A stretch of DNA of 64,000 nt from Colletotrichum lupini. Its lineage: Eukaryota; Ascomycota; Sordariomycetes; Glomerellales; Glomerellaceae. A program made the position numbers and the translations under genes. The DNA lies in contig NC_064672.1 in NCBI RefSeq assembly GCF_023278565.1, forward strand, positions 372,001 to 436,000, read 5' to 3'. The first letter of the stretch is position 1. Every line of letters begins with the position of its first letter. Below, piece by piece: positions 36,840-49,349 of this stretch. The notes beneath the pieces are model-generated. The model was not told the DNA's origin, made no database searches, and saw only the letters and a program-made list of their open reading frames with translations.

Positions 36840-37874
36840 ATGAGTTCGCACGAGAAGAAGATATTGGTCGTCCTGGGCGCTACCGGAAACCAGGGTGGCT
36901 CTGTAGTTCGAGCATTTCTGAACGACACAACTTTGTCGAGCTATTGGCACGTACGAGGTGTAACTCGAAATCCATCCTCTGAGTCCGCGGTCAAATTATC
37001 AAAGCTTAGAGCGGAAATGGTCTCTGCCTCCCTCGGCTCCGTCTCGGAGCTCAAGTCAGCGTTCGAAGACGCAACGGCGATCTTTGCAGTGACAGACTTC
37101 TGGAGTGCGATCAAGACCGAAGAGGTCAAACACAGGGTCCAAAGCGAAGAAATTGACCTCGCTATTGCTACTCGGGATCTAGAGGAGACTTGGGGCAGAA
37201 ATATTGCAACAGCGGCAGCCGAAATACCGACTCTAGAGCGCTTCGTCTTTAGCAGTCTCCCACCTGTCTCCCAACTCAGTCAAGGAAAGCTGAAGCACGT
37301 TCACCACTTTGACGGCAAAGCCAACGTTCTCCAATATATTCGACAAGAACATCCCACACTCTGGGCCAAGACTTCACAGGTTTTGGTTGGATTCTACAAC
37401 TCCAATATTTTACCCGACTCGTATTTCGGACCCAAATTCAATCCAGTGACAGGAAAAGTCGAGTTCGAGGGGCCCGTGAGTGACGACAATCTTATACCAT
37501 TCATCGATGCTTCGTCCAGCACCGGACATTTTGTCAGGGCTCTGGTTCTTGATGCGCCAGCGGGTACAATCCTGGCGGCTTACGACGAGATGAAGTCGCT
37601 CGGAGAGTGCGTCGAGTTTCTACGTAGGGAAACGGGTCGGGACTTTGTTTTTGTGCAAAGAAATGTCGAAGAGATGGCAGCCGAATCGCCGCTAGGTCGT
37701 GAGGCTCCTGAGAGCTGGGTCTGGCTCGCAGAATATGGTCTCTTTGGAGAGAAAGTTGAAGAATGGAAACAGCTCCTGACATTACCCGGAGGTCTAGAAA
37801 ATAGGATTGGAACGGTCAAAGTCGATGAATGGCTTTCAGCACAGGACTGGAGCAAGGCCTTTCAATCGGCTTAG
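36840..37874 (+). CDS. NmrA-like family NAD(P)-binding protein
   Basis: The protein has 344 residues from the ATG at 36840 (MSSHEKKILVVLG). An in-frame upstream ATG at 36753 would add 29 residues that look unlike the family, so I prefer 36840. The Rossmann motif GATGNQGGSV (about residues 14-23) follows the first strand, and VTRNPSS (about 41-47) carries the Arg expected near an NADP(H) phosphate. The region AIFAVTDFWS (about 80-89) is typical of NmrA/HSCARG proteins, as is ERFVFSSLPPVS (about 132-143). These atypical short-chain dehydrogenase relatives usually lack dehydrogenase activity and sense redox or bind transcription factors, as NmrA does with AreA. Whether this paralogue does so is unknown. 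No intron is needed. Confidence 0.85.
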   Translation: MSSHEKKILVVLGATGNQGGSVVRAFLNDTTLSSYWHVRGVTRNPSSESAVKLSKLRAEMVSASLGSVSELKSAFEDATAIFAVTDFWSAIKTEEVKHRVQSEEIDLAIATRDLEETWGRNIATAAAEIPTLERFVFSSLPPVSQLSQGKLKHVHHFDGKANVLQYIRQEHPTLWAKTSQVLVGFYNSNILPDSYFGPKFNPVTGKVEFEGPVSDDNLIPFIDASSSTGHFVRALVLDAPAGTILAAYDEMKSLGECVEFLRRETGRDFVFVQRNVEEMAAESPLGREAPESWVWLAEYGLFGEKVEEWKQLLTLPGGLENRIGTVKVDEWLSAQDWSKAFQSA

Positions 37875-39767
37875 TGTAGTCATGCAGTCGCAACACCTTT
37901 ATTGTTACGAAACGCAGGATAAGCTAGCCGGCAGTTTTCCTCCTCATTTTCAAACGATTGATCAGTGTTTCGTTCGAACCATTGCTATATGAACATGCTA
38001 CGGCATTTCGATGGAACTGACCCCTTGTTTTGCTACTTGCGGCAGATGTCTTTGGACATTGGCTTATCTGATATCCATGGTTTTCATGAATCTTATTATC
38101 TCGACACTGTCGGCTCCGTCTATAGTCCTTGGTCCGTGTCGAACCCATGCCTTCGCGATAACATGTTGAAAGATAGTATACACCGGCCGACGCCGACGAA
38201 GAAACTCGTGATATCGCAACTCGCTGGCAACCAATTCTTAAGCGAAGCATCCGACGTTTAGATGTCTTGCCTGATTGAGCATCAACGCCGATGCGGGCAC
38301 AACAACCCGTGGCCGCACTGCATCACATGCAAGCCTGACAACATGGAAAGCCAAGAACCCAAGGAGAAGGTGCAAGCACGTCCGGGCGTCTCCGACAACA
38401 GCTAAAGACTACATACAATCAGGCAGAGAGATATGCCTCGAATCAGATTGTCCGGCATCGGGTGAGCGGCACTTGATCCCTGTTTTCAAGGGGCACATAT
38501 CCCCCACTGAAGCTTGATTAAGGTTAAGCAAGTTCGCTTGGAAACCGGTTGCGAGAAATGAAGATGGAGCTTCGACAGCTAGGAAACTTCTAACTTTGTT
38601 GATATGGTGCAATCAATTTGGCTCGCGGCCGGATTATTTACTGGCTTGTGCTCTATTAAATACCTAAAGTAGACTACAAGCTCCCACCTGGAGCTGCTGT
38701 ATTTGATGAGTACAAACGGGAAGTACAGTCACGGGAAACCACACTGGAATCGCGAGGAAGAAGATTGATGACTTCTCCACCCACTGAATGATTACCTACG
38801 CTGATCTCCCGGCGATGGGACGAACGCGCCACGGCTGAGCTGTAACCCCATGGAGAAGGTAGCTAACGAGGCCACCTGTAAGCTTCGCAGCAGGCGCTTA
38901 AGCTGAAAGGCGGCTTTGCTTTTGCCTCTCCCCCATACAGATTGCAGCCCACCGGAGCGCAGACAAACCCCCGTGGCAGAATGATAGGGACAGCCCGAAC
39001 GTTTCAAAACCCACTTCGAGGTTAAGCCTATTTTGACAGCTGGTTAAGAGAATGGTGGATCGGAGCTGGCCGCCAGGGGGGGGAAATAGGCAAAGGCGGG
39101 AAACCACAGGGAATCAGGGACTGAGAAGGACGCAACTCAAGACTCAAATGCGGGGATTTCCAACGCCGTGTGGGACGGGAGACACGGGAAAGACTTCCTC
39201 ACCCGGCTTAGGAACGCTTTTTGTCTTCTTGATGACATTACACAGTTGGTGCTTGGCCCGGGATTGGGGTCGCAATGCCGTCGGTAGATGCGCCTGACTA
39301 GCGCACGACATCCATGTCCGCAACACCACTCAAAGGGTGCCGAAAGCACTGGGCACAACTTGACTTGTTAGTTCTCGACGTGTCAGCAAGCGCGCAAGTC
39401 TTAGCAGAAGGAACACTACGGTTACACTAACGAAGCTGAGTGGGAACCTCTCAAGGCTTGAGTTGAACCAAGGCGGACCGGACAGGTTTCCCATGTGTTA
39501 TGGCCTCTTTTATTTTCCAGCCAACCACGTCGGCGTTCCTGGCCATGCGCGATAAGATCCCTAAAAACACCTTCCGCATTAAGGACCGGGGATCGACAAG
39601 TGGACACAGCGGAGTCGTGGACGCGCTGACACCGCTACCCTGGGAGACTTGGGACTTTGTGCTTTCGCTTGGCTGTTGCTTGCCGTACTGTAGCATCACA
39701 CTGGAGTCGGGGTCCTCACAATAATTGGAAAGTCAGTTTGGCCTTCTATTTACAGACGACTTCCGTG
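37875..39767. other. Intergenic region, no gene seen
   Basis: About 1.9 kb between the NmrA-like gene and the RNase promoter. Frames such as 37965-38261 or 39500-39724 (plus) have no domains and overlap equally long frames on the other strand. No RIP signature. Confidence 0.4.
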
Positions 39768-39774
39768 TATAAAG
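39768..39774 (+). promoter_or_regulatory. TATA-like box of the secreted RNase gene
   Basis: TATAAAG lies 121 bp upstream of the RNase ATG. The leader that follows is C/A-rich (CCAACCACAACCGCCAAG before ATG), as in strongly expressed fungal genes. Position and sequence fit a core promoter; there is no direct evidence of use. Confidence 0.5.
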
Positions 39775-39894
39775 ATGATGAGGGTTCCCGCGATCATTGG
39801 GACTGAAGAGAAGCTCCTCAGGCCCAGTCATCCAGTCTTCGTCTCCCAGCCCACAACCTTCCCCTTCCCAACAACACCAACCACAACCGCCAAG

Positions 39895-40394
39895 ATGCAG
39901 TTCTCCGTTGTCCTTGTCTCCCTCTTCGCCCTGGCCGTCTCCGCCGCCCCCGCCGAGATCCAGAAGCGCTCCACCACCTGCGGCAGCACCACCTACACCA
40001 CCGCCCAGGTCAACGCCGCCTCCAACGCCGCCTGCACCCACGTCAAGGCCGGCACCGTCGCCGGCAGCTCCACCTACCCCCACCGCTACAACAACTACGA
40101 GGGCTTCGACTTTGACGTCACCGGCCCGTGGTACGAGTTCCCTATCAAGACCAGCGGCGTCTACACCGGAGGTGAGTTATTCCCCAATCGTCATGTGCGA
40201 CATGCATCTTTGCGTGGTGCAAGCGTCGCTCGAGTGGTACTGCACTCCTTCAGAAATTCAGTTTACTGACTCTCCATCCAGGCTCCCCCGGTGCCGACCG
40301 TGTCGTCATCAATGCTTCTTGCGGCCAGGCTGGCCAGATCACCCACACTGGCGCCAGCGGCAACAACTTCGTCGGCTGCTCCGGTACCTCCTAA
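39895..40394 (+). CDS. Secreted guanyl-specific ribonuclease, N1/T1 family (RNase F1-like)
   Basis: Two exons (39895-40171 and 40282-40394; 110-nt GTGAGT...CAG intron) encode 129 residues. Residues 1-17 are a signal peptide. A KEX2-type Lys24-Arg25 site follows, and cleavage there leaves a mature enzyme of 104 residues. The T1-family active site is complete: Tyr61 and His63 in STYPHRY, Glu81 in YEFPI, Arg99 in GADRVV, His115 in [11 protein letters not shown]. Four cysteines (29, 47, 106, 125) fit the two disulfides of the F1 type. The family cleaves single-stranded RNA 3' of guanosine via a 2',3'-cyclic phosphate. It lacks the extra loops of the larger ribotoxins. Codon use is strongly C-biased, suggesting high expression. 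The role is probably extracellular RNA breakdown or microbial competition. Confidence 0.92.
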
Positions 40395-41743
40395 ATGCTG
40401 GATTGAAGGACTTTGTTGGAATTGAAGGGGAGGTTATTATGAAAAGGTCAAAGGGCCTGCTTATGGGTTATGAAAATTCACTTCTGCACATATTAAGCCT
40501 GTCGAATATACATAACTGTCAAAATACTATGGCTGCGATGCTTGGGCATTTTATTTCATCGTGACGTGTTTCGCAAGTTATAATGACAACACTGTGACAC
40601 AAATACTAACCTAAGGTACATGTAGGCATATAGCCAGGTTCTCCCGAATGGCTTACAGCGGCTTGTGGAATACCTATTGAATATAGGACTACTAGGTATT
40701 ATTGTAGAATCTGCTTCATTCCTGTCTCCTTGAGTGATTTTTGGCGCAAATCAGCACTTTTATGCAGTTCTGAAGACATATACACTTTACCCGTGCGGGC
40801 ATTTTCATAGTAAAGGTACGGACAATGGCCACATCCGCTCCGCCGGTTGCCGTCAACCACTCACAGCAGTCTCGGCCCCGGAGCGCGGGCCGCTCCGCTG
40901 CGTCCCGACACGGTAGTAAGCGGGGTGGGTGTGCCGTCCGCGGCTCGGCCGTCTTGAGGATTCCTCAGCTTAGCTTTGCGGCACATCTGTAAGGAGAATT
41001 GGGGTTTAAGGTGACGGATACTTGAATGTCTGTCTCCCTCAATCTCGATCGTTGTAATCTCAACACGTTTCCGGCACACTGAACATCATTTCCGAGTGTC
41101 TCATATTGACGTCATTAGCAAAAACAAGCTACTTAGGCTAGGGCGAGGAGTGTTCCTCAACAAGGTTGTCTTTGATTTCCCAGAGCAGACACAAGTTTCA
41201 AAGGACCTATCCAATGCGGGGTGGATCATCAGTGTGTCAAGTGCTGGTTACTACCGTTGCCGAAAGACCGGTGCTCATATCCGAATGCTTACGGCAAGGC
41301 TCGCTGCTATGATTCAGACGCGCTTCGAACTAACTTCGAAAATGTGTAAATTTCAGATCCCCGCATAGGTATTGTTTGAGATTATGAATGGGGTTTTTAG
41401 CATGTGAAAGACTGCCTGTATGCCTCCAGCCTGACACAGTTGGCCTTTCTTATTATCGAAAAGTTGTATATAGTTTTCTAGCCTTCAAGGTAGCCGTATT
41501 TCGCGAATTTCAGTCGTGCGGTAATGGATTCTCTCAGCTACCTGAATATTAATCTTACCTTAAAAGTAATTAAGGCGATGAAATATCAAATAATCCTAGA
41601 AAAATTCCCATCGTATAAGAATTTCCAAGGGAGGCCGAAGGCCAACAGATAGTAGGGTATGCCATTCCGGAGATCCCAACCCCATTCGTCTAAGATAGAG
41701 GGAGAGTTATAATAAATCATTGCTAGCGTATATAGTAAAATCT
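40395..41743. other. Intergenic flank of element 2
   Basis: Holds the RNase 3' end and then unique DNA. A 90-codon frame at 41096-41368 (plus) has no domain. From about 41520 the sequence becomes more AT-rich, but CpA and TpG remain up to the target duplication. Confidence 0.4.
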
Positions 41744-41748
41744 CTAAT
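41744..41748. repeat. Target-site duplication of element 2, left copy (CTAAT)
   Basis: CTAAT directly precedes the element and is repeated exactly at 49165-49169. A perfect 5-bp duplication is typical of copia integration. Confidence 0.85.
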
Positions 41749-41950
41749 TGTTAGTATCCCTATTATAGGGTAGTTAGTTCGAACCGTAGTTAATAAAGAG
41801 ATTAATTAAACTATATAAATATTTACGTAAGTATAAAAAGGAGGTTCTAACCGTAGGTTAAGCTAGTTATAATAATCGTAAATAGGGCCCTTAATTAGCC
41901 CCTACGTAGTCGGCCGTATGCCGCGGTCGAATTAAACTTCTAATTTAATA
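41749..41950 (-). repeat. Downstream (3') LTR of element 2 (202 bp)
   Basis: It begins TGTTAGTATCCC on the plus strand and ends TAATTTAATA. Unlike the right LTR of element 1, it is mutated almost to its outer edge. Confidence 0.85.
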
Positions 41951-42069
41951 CTAACTTTCTCTTTCTTTTATTAATTTAACTATTATAATTAAAAATATAA
42001 TTTAACCTCGGGCCTATTTACTAAGTCGTCTCCTTTTCCCCCTTTTCTTTATTTTTTTTATATAACCTA

Positions 42070-45000
42070 TCCCTCTATTTATATAATAACTTTTCTACTA
42101 CCTATAAATTACTCTAATCCCTTATTTAGTATTATTTTTATAAAAGCGTTTATAAAGTTATTTTTATTATTAATTTAATAGATCTCAAATATCTCGTACC
42201 TTTTATATAATTACCTAAGGGCTATAATATCGATTATAAACCTCTTTTCCTTTATTATTCCTAATTTAATAAGGCATTTATATAGCGAATAAGAATTAGT
42301 ATAAATAATTATTAAAATAAATAAAAAGCTAATTCGATTAGTAATCTTCTTTAGCGTCGTTAAAATTATATAAGAGAGGTTAACGCTATTAATTATATTA
42401 TAAACCTCTAACGCTAGTATACTTCTTATTATTTACTTACTTTTAGTTAATAAATAATAAATTATATTACTATATATAATAAATTCGCTCTTACTTATAC
42501 TCTTATTAACTAAGATAATAATATACCCTAATTACGAAATAAGGTCGTTATTATTTATATATAACTTATTAACGAAAATATAGAGCTTATTAATTATAAA
42601 ATTAATTAGGTAATAAACGAGACCTCGATTAAGATTCGTTTATTACTATTTAAACCGCTTATTAAGTACCTTAACGTCTCGTTTAGTTAGATTTATAGCT
42701 TATACTATTTTAATATAATTAAAAGTTACCTCGGGCTAATAAATACTTATAATATATACCCCTCGCATAAGCTTAGCTTTATACCGCTTTTTAATATTAA
42801 TTACGTTCGGATTAACGAGATTAATCTTCTTACCCTACCCCTTTTATTAAAAAACGACGGTTTTTTTTTAATTATAAAAATCCCGCTATTAAATACTAAG
42901 GGGATATTTATTATAAGGACCTCTTTTAGCTTCGTTATAAAGCCCGCTTTTTAAAGCTCCTTATCTTCCTTTTTTATAAAGTTAATATTAAATAAGCTTA
43001 ATATATTATTAATTTATATTTTAATAATCCTAAATTAGTTATTTTTATACTCCGTAATTAGTAAGCACGAGTCGTATATAGAGGTAACTATTAATAATTA
43101 ATTAATATAAAAATCGTAATAAGTAGCTTACTAATAAGTACCTAATTTTACGAGCTTATATAGTAACTTAAGTACTTTAATAATTATACTTTCTAAGTAC
43201 TTACTAACTATTTCTTTTAGTAAATAGGCTAGGATTTTCTTTATAAGCCCTATAGCTAATTAGGTATAAGCCTAGGTAATATTATAGCTCTAAATCTTAT
43301 ATCCCTTTTTCTATAATAATACTATTAATACTATTATTAATCGTTAGTTATAGCGCTATATAATAAGTAATTATTTAAGTAGCGTCGCTTTTTTAATATT
43401 ACTATACCCCTAAATTACGTATCTAAACTTCTCGTATAACTAAGGTATTCTTTTCCTTTTAATCTTACGAACTATTTATAATTTAAATATATAAAGGTTT
43501 ATATATTTTTCTAAGTTATATAGGATAAATCGATAGACCCCTCGATTATAAAAAGTATCTACTTTAATAAAATCTAATCCCTTATATAGCTTTTTAGTAA
43601 TTATAATTATACCTTCTTTATATAATTTAATTACTAGCTCGAAATTAGCTTTCTTTTTTATTATATAAAAAATATTAATTACCTCGTTATTAATAATAAA
43701 TTACCGCGTTAGGGCTTACTATTATAATCTTTTATAACGTCTCGCTAGTAATATTAGTACCCTTTTAATAATTTCCTCTTCCTCGTCGTTTATTAATACT
43801 ACTACGACGATTTCATTAAAAATAATTTCCTATACCTCTACTACGGGTTATATAATTTCCCCTAGCTCTTTTTCTTCTTATAAGTTAAAAATTACCTTAT
43901 TAAGATTTATATAATACGGTTTAATTACTATAATTAATACTTTAAATAGCTAATCGTAATCTTTTATAACTATATAAGAGCGCTCGTTAATAAAAATTAA
44001 CTTATATAGCCTAGCTTATTATTAAGTAATTTTATATTATACTCGTATATCCGAATTTAGTAATATATCTAAATTATCCCCTATATTAAGCCTATTATAT
44101 ATAGTAATTACTTTATTAACTTATTTTTTTATACTTACTTTGCGTAGTACCTATATTACTTTTTTAATTACTTAGGCTCGTTAGCTTATACTTAGTAACG
44201 GTAGCGAGGCTAAGGTCGTTTTTAAATATACTTTAAATATTAATAGCGTTAGTATAAGTCCGTTAGGCCCTATAGTATCGTTATAGTATTTAAGTACTAT
44301 TTAGAGGTATTTATTATTAATAAAATCCGGATTTTCCTCTTTAATAATTCTAAACGCCCTTTTTAATTACTAATATACCCTTTTTACTATTTTAATATTA
44401 TAATACGCTTTAACGGGTACGACTTTTAGTTATATATTATAAGCTATCGTATTATCCCTAAATTTTACTAACTTAAAACTAGTATTAGCGTCGGTTTTAA
44501 TACTATTTAGCGGTCCTTAGTATATATCGATCTAGCTTTTTTATAAAGCTACTTATACTATTTTTATTTATAAATCGCAAAGGAATTGCCCTATTTAAAA
44601 AAATATAGCTACGTTAATTATATATAATACTAGCTAACTATTTAAATAGAAAATATTAATAACGATTTCTTAATTAAAATTAAGCTCATTACGTAATTTA
44701 AACTTAAATCTATATAAGCTTTGCGTATTTATTTAGTATTAGTAATATACTTTTATTAACTACTCTAGCGCCCCTATTTCGATATTATTATTACTTAATT
44801 ATTTTAAGAAGTTATATAGCCTCGTAACTAATAAGTACCTAAATCTCTAATATAATCTTCTAAGCTTACTTTCCGTTAGGTAATTAATTAACTTCGTATT
44901 ATTAATAAGCTTTATAAACGTATACCCCTATTATCGTTTAACTATTTCGAAGTACTTATTACTAAAAATTCTATTCCTTATATTATTAAATATAATACTT

Positions 45001-46605
45001 AGTTAATTTATATTTTTTAAATATAAAAAAAATAGAGTATTAATAAGTAAAATATAAAAAGCTATCGTTTTAAAGTACGTCTTTACTTTTATTATACCTA
45101 GGGCGACGATTTCCTTACTTAGGCTAAAACTAATCCTCGTAATACCCGCTATTAATATATTAAGTATTATTAATACGATCTTTTATAGTACCTAAAATTA
45201 CCCTTTTTCTTTAGTTAACTATTATAATACTTTAATATTTAAGATAATCTTATAAAAATTATCTAAGCTATACCTTTTACTTATATAAAATACTTATACG
45301 AGCTTAGTATTTAAGGGATCTAAGTAGTATAAAAAGGACCCCTCTAGCTACCCCTAGATTTACTTAGTATTATATTCCTTTTTTTTAGATATTAAGAGAG
45401 ATAGCGTCTTCTCTTTAATTATTAAAATAATAAGCTTTGGCCTTATTAAATTCGCCCTTTTAGCCGCTTTTATATTCGTTATCTAAGGGACCTTCCCTTA
45501 CTATTTATAAATAAAAGCCTACTTATTAAGAGCTTTTATTACCCTCTATTTATTTAGCTTGGTATATCCTCTAGAAATTAACGGGATAAAAAAAGAGTAG
45601 TTAATATTATTAATTTCGTTATAATCTAATTCGTTAATATAGGGGGTAAAATCTTTTTTATTTTCCGAATTTCTTATAGGGGATATATACTTTAGGCTAC
45701 TATTTTAATTACTATTACTAAGTTCCGTACCCCCGGATTTACTTTTATATATAATAAAAAATTAATTAAACTAATAAAAGCTAGTTTTACTATTTACTAC
45801 CCTTAACCTTTTATACTATTTATATAATTTAATATGCTTTTCCTTAGAGTAATTACTTAATTAATATCTATCCTTTTTATAAATATAGTATTACTTTTTT
45901 TATTACCCTATTTATAAATTAAATCTCTACTTATTTAATAAATCTGGGCCTCCTTATTAGTAATTACTATATCTAGCCTCTTTTCCTTTCTTATTATATA
46001 TTCGATTAACCTAATATTATTAATAAGGGCCGTTATAAATTTAAAAATAAGTTTAGCGCGGTATTCTCGTTTTAATATTAAAGCTAAATCTTAGCCTTAA
46101 GTAAAGCGTCTCGTAGTTTTTAAATACTTAATATAAAGTTATTTTTACCTCTAGTATATACTAAACTATAGTATAAAAATATCTAACTTTCTACTTATTT
46201 ATCCTCTTATTTAGCTAGGTTTTCGCTAGCTTATTAATTCGATTAATAAGCTCTTTAAAAATCTCTATTTATAATTTACTTTCTATTATCCTAGCTATAA
46301 ATATAAAAAAAATCGCTCGTAGCTTAAATAAGAGCTCTAAGTTCTTATTATAAGTCTTAAAGCGGCTTCGGATTACGTTAATTATATTAAAAAAGTCGTT
46401 TCGAACGAAATTACGTACCGCTTCGTAATAATAATTAAAAGCTTTACTTATAAGTATAATATTAATTACTAAATAATACTAATATTCCCTAATTCCGACT
46501 TTTTTATAATAATTATAAAACATCGTTAGGGTTTTTTATAAAACCTTATATTTCCCCCTAGAATATAATTTCTTTTTTAAAAAGATCTTTTTAAAGTCTA
46601 TAAAT
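42070..46605 (-). pseudogene. Remains of copia gag-pol in element 2
   Basis: Mirror image of the decayed gag-pol of element 1. On the minus strand the zinc-knuckle remnant falls near 45820-45890, integrase near 44200-44700, and the RNase H/C-terminal block near 42100-42590. Stops interrupt every frame. Limits are transferred from element 1 and are approximate. Confidence 0.65.
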
Positions 46606-48962
46606 TACCTCGTATTTACTACTAGATTTTTAGTATTTATATGCGATCCTTACGTCGCTACGTACTATTAATAACTTCGGGTCGTCTACTTCCTTTCTTA
46701 TTAACTAATTAGCGCCGAATTTCGTATTAGTAATAATAACGAGTTATAAATTAAAATAAGTAAAATTATTAATTATCGTACTTTTAGTACTATATTTTAC
46801 CCTAATATATCCTTTTATAATAATAAATTTTTATTAATAATTATAAAAAGGAAATCTAGGTCGTTTACCCTTTTTCTAAATTTATTAAAATAATTATATA
46901 CTCTATCGACCTATACTTAGTTCTATAGTACGAATTCCTTTTTTATAATTATTACTATTAATATTTCGTATAGCTCTCGTAATTATAATTACGTTAATAA
47001 TACCCCTTGCCTATAAAAAAATCTATTAATTATTTTCGTAATTCTTAAGCTTACGCTTACGAACTATTTATTTAGCTAATAACTAAGGTTATTTATAATC
47101 TCGTAAAATAGGGGTTACCCCTATAGCCCCTTTTTTTTATAAACCTTAGTTAAATAAATTAATATTACGTTAATTTACTTACCGTTAGGCTAATCTATAA
47201 TTCTATATATTTACGTCCTTTAATAGTCCGGGTTAATATTTACTTATTTATAAAAGATTAGGATTCTATTTAAAATCGGGTTTCGTCCTTTTCTTCTTTA
47301 CCCTAACTCGCTAAGGGTTATATTTTAGCTTATACTTATATTAATAATCGCTAATATATTTAATTTTAATAAGGATATATTTAATCTACGCACTAATTAT
47401 AATAAATCCGTACTTTTATTACTTAACGAATTTATTAGGGTCTAAGAAATTCCCGCTTCCTCTCGCCGTCTTATTATTACTCTCGTTTTTACTATTTTTA
47501 ATAATTATTACTACCTTTCTAAATTACTAACTATCGTACTTACTAAGATCCTCCTTTTTATTTAGTATAAAAAGGTAGGTTTTAGTAGTTCCTTTTTATA
47601 ATAACAATAATAGACGTTTATATTACTATAAAAAGATATAGTAATTAATCTCGGGATTTTTACTAATTACTAATTTTTACTATCCCGTATACTTCTAGCC
47701 TCTTAAGCCTTATACTCTTTATAATCTCTAAATAGCTTCTTTCTTTAACTTACCTCCTTTAGGGTAATATTCTATAAAAATAATTAAAAATAAACACTAA
47801 GTAGCTCGTAAAAGAGCTATATAAGCTATTAAAAACTATATAGGCTATTAAGTATAGTTAATAAAGTTAAGCCCTTTTTTTTATAAAATCGTATATTTTA
47901 AAAACTTATTAAAAATACTTACTTATCGCTCGTATATAATAAAGTTAGATATTTTAAAGATTTTATTTTTTATAGCCTCTTAATACCCTATTTTATATTT
48001 TTTAAATACTCTTTTTCTTAGCTTAATTATAATTAAGTAATTATCGCTTACTAACGATCCCTTTTATTACTTAGTTAACTTTTTAAAATTAATAATTTTA
48101 TATTAAGAGTTAATATAAAAAAAAGCCCTTAAGTAGCCCTCTAAAAGACTTTTTTCTTTTCTTCTTAGATCCTCGTTTTTTTAACCTTTTTTTAAATTAA
48201 TAATAACTTTAATAAGAAGTTATAAAACTACTTTAGGGTAGCTACCTTCTTTTTAAGTTAATTTCTAAAATCCGTAATACTTTTAATTCAATATTATTAA
48301 AACCTTTAAATCCCCTCTTTTTTTATTAAACTGTCCCTTATATTATATTCTTAAGTAATACTTAAGAAATAATTAGGGGAGCTACGAAGAGGTTATTTAA
48401 ATTACGGGCTTAAGGTCGTACTTATAAAATCCTTATAATAATAAACTTTTTTATATACTATAAATCTCTTAGCTTAATAACTCCTATAAGGTTACTTTTA
48501 TTACTAAGTAAAAATATTTACGTTTAGAGATCCCCTTTTTTAATTATATAATACTCTTTTATATTATATTATTAAGCTCGTTCGTCGCGCTAATTAATTA
48601 AATAAGTAGTCGTTATATAAATATTTCTTTTTATTAATTTAATTAGTTAATTTCTAATCGCAGGCCGGCTATAAAAAAGTTATTTAATAAAAAAGCTACT
48701 TAGGGCGATAATAAAAAGCTAGTTATTTAAGTAGTTTTATTAATTAACGTAGTTTAATATAATAAACGTCGACTTCTTATAAATAATAAAAGGCTATAAT
48801 TACTTAATTCCGTATAGTATTTAAGAATTACTTCCTTTTTCGTTTATTTCTATAAAATTGATTAATATAAATCTCCTATTCCGTATAATATTAAGAAGTT
48901 ATCTTTTCTACGTAGCGAAATATTTTACTAATTTATAATAATAAAATTTAATTACTAATTAG

Positions 48963-49164
48963 TATTAATATCCCTATTATAAGGTAATTAGTTCGAACCG
49001 TAGTTAACGAAGAGATTAATTAAACTATATAAATATTTATATAGGTATAAAAAGGAGGTTCTAACCGTAAGTTAGGCTAGCTACGATAATTATAAATAGG
49101 GCCCCTAATTGGCCCCTGCGCAGTCGGCCGTACGCCGCGGTCGAATTAGACTTCTAATCCGACA
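48963..49164 (-). repeat. Upstream (5') LTR of element 2 (202 bp)
   Basis: The inner part is RIP-mutated (TATTAATATCCC). The outer ~60 bp keep TpG and CpA (TTGGCCCCTGCGCAGTCGG, TTCTAATCCGACA). This LTR ends 185 bp before the DUF2235 start codon. Confidence 0.85.
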
Positions 49165-49169
49165 CTAAT
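49165..49169. repeat. Target-site duplication of element 2, right copy (CTAAT)
   Basis: Exact copy of 41744-41748. Confidence 0.85.
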
Positions 49170-49349
49170 ACAGCCTAGACAGCAGCATAAGCACTTCCGA
49201 AGCTTGTTTCAAATCAAAAAGCTGTGCAAATCAGATTTTGGGAGATGGCAGACGACTTATAAACCAGTGGCAGGGGAACATCCACTGAACATCTTGGCCT
49301 GTCCGTATCATCTCACTCACTTCTCTGGAGAGAAACTCTGCCCTTAACC

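Larger units (their letters stand above)
41749..49164 (-). mobile_element. Ty1/copia LTR retrotransposon, element 2, RIP-mutated, same family as element 1
   Basis: A 7416-bp element in reverse orientation, bounded by 202-bp LTRs and an exact CTAAT duplication. Read on the minus strand it repeats the order of element 1, and landmarks align when mirrored (its zinc-knuckle remnant is near 45888). CpA and TpG are almost absent and stops occur in all frames. The two copies differ at many C/T and G/A positions, so each was mutated independently. It has no coding capacity. Confidence 0.9.

Noticed and set aside
39797..40564. 255-codon plus-strand frame across the RNase gene
   Set aside because: A Pro/Ser-rich frame-shifted reading of the RNase exons and intron. 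The spliced RNase model with all active-site residues explains the sequence.
23416..49164. Terminal inverted repeats of one giant DNA transposon (elements 1 and 2 as its ends)
   Set aside because: Each unit has its own pair of direct LTRs, copia domain order and its own target duplication, so they are two separate LTR elements.
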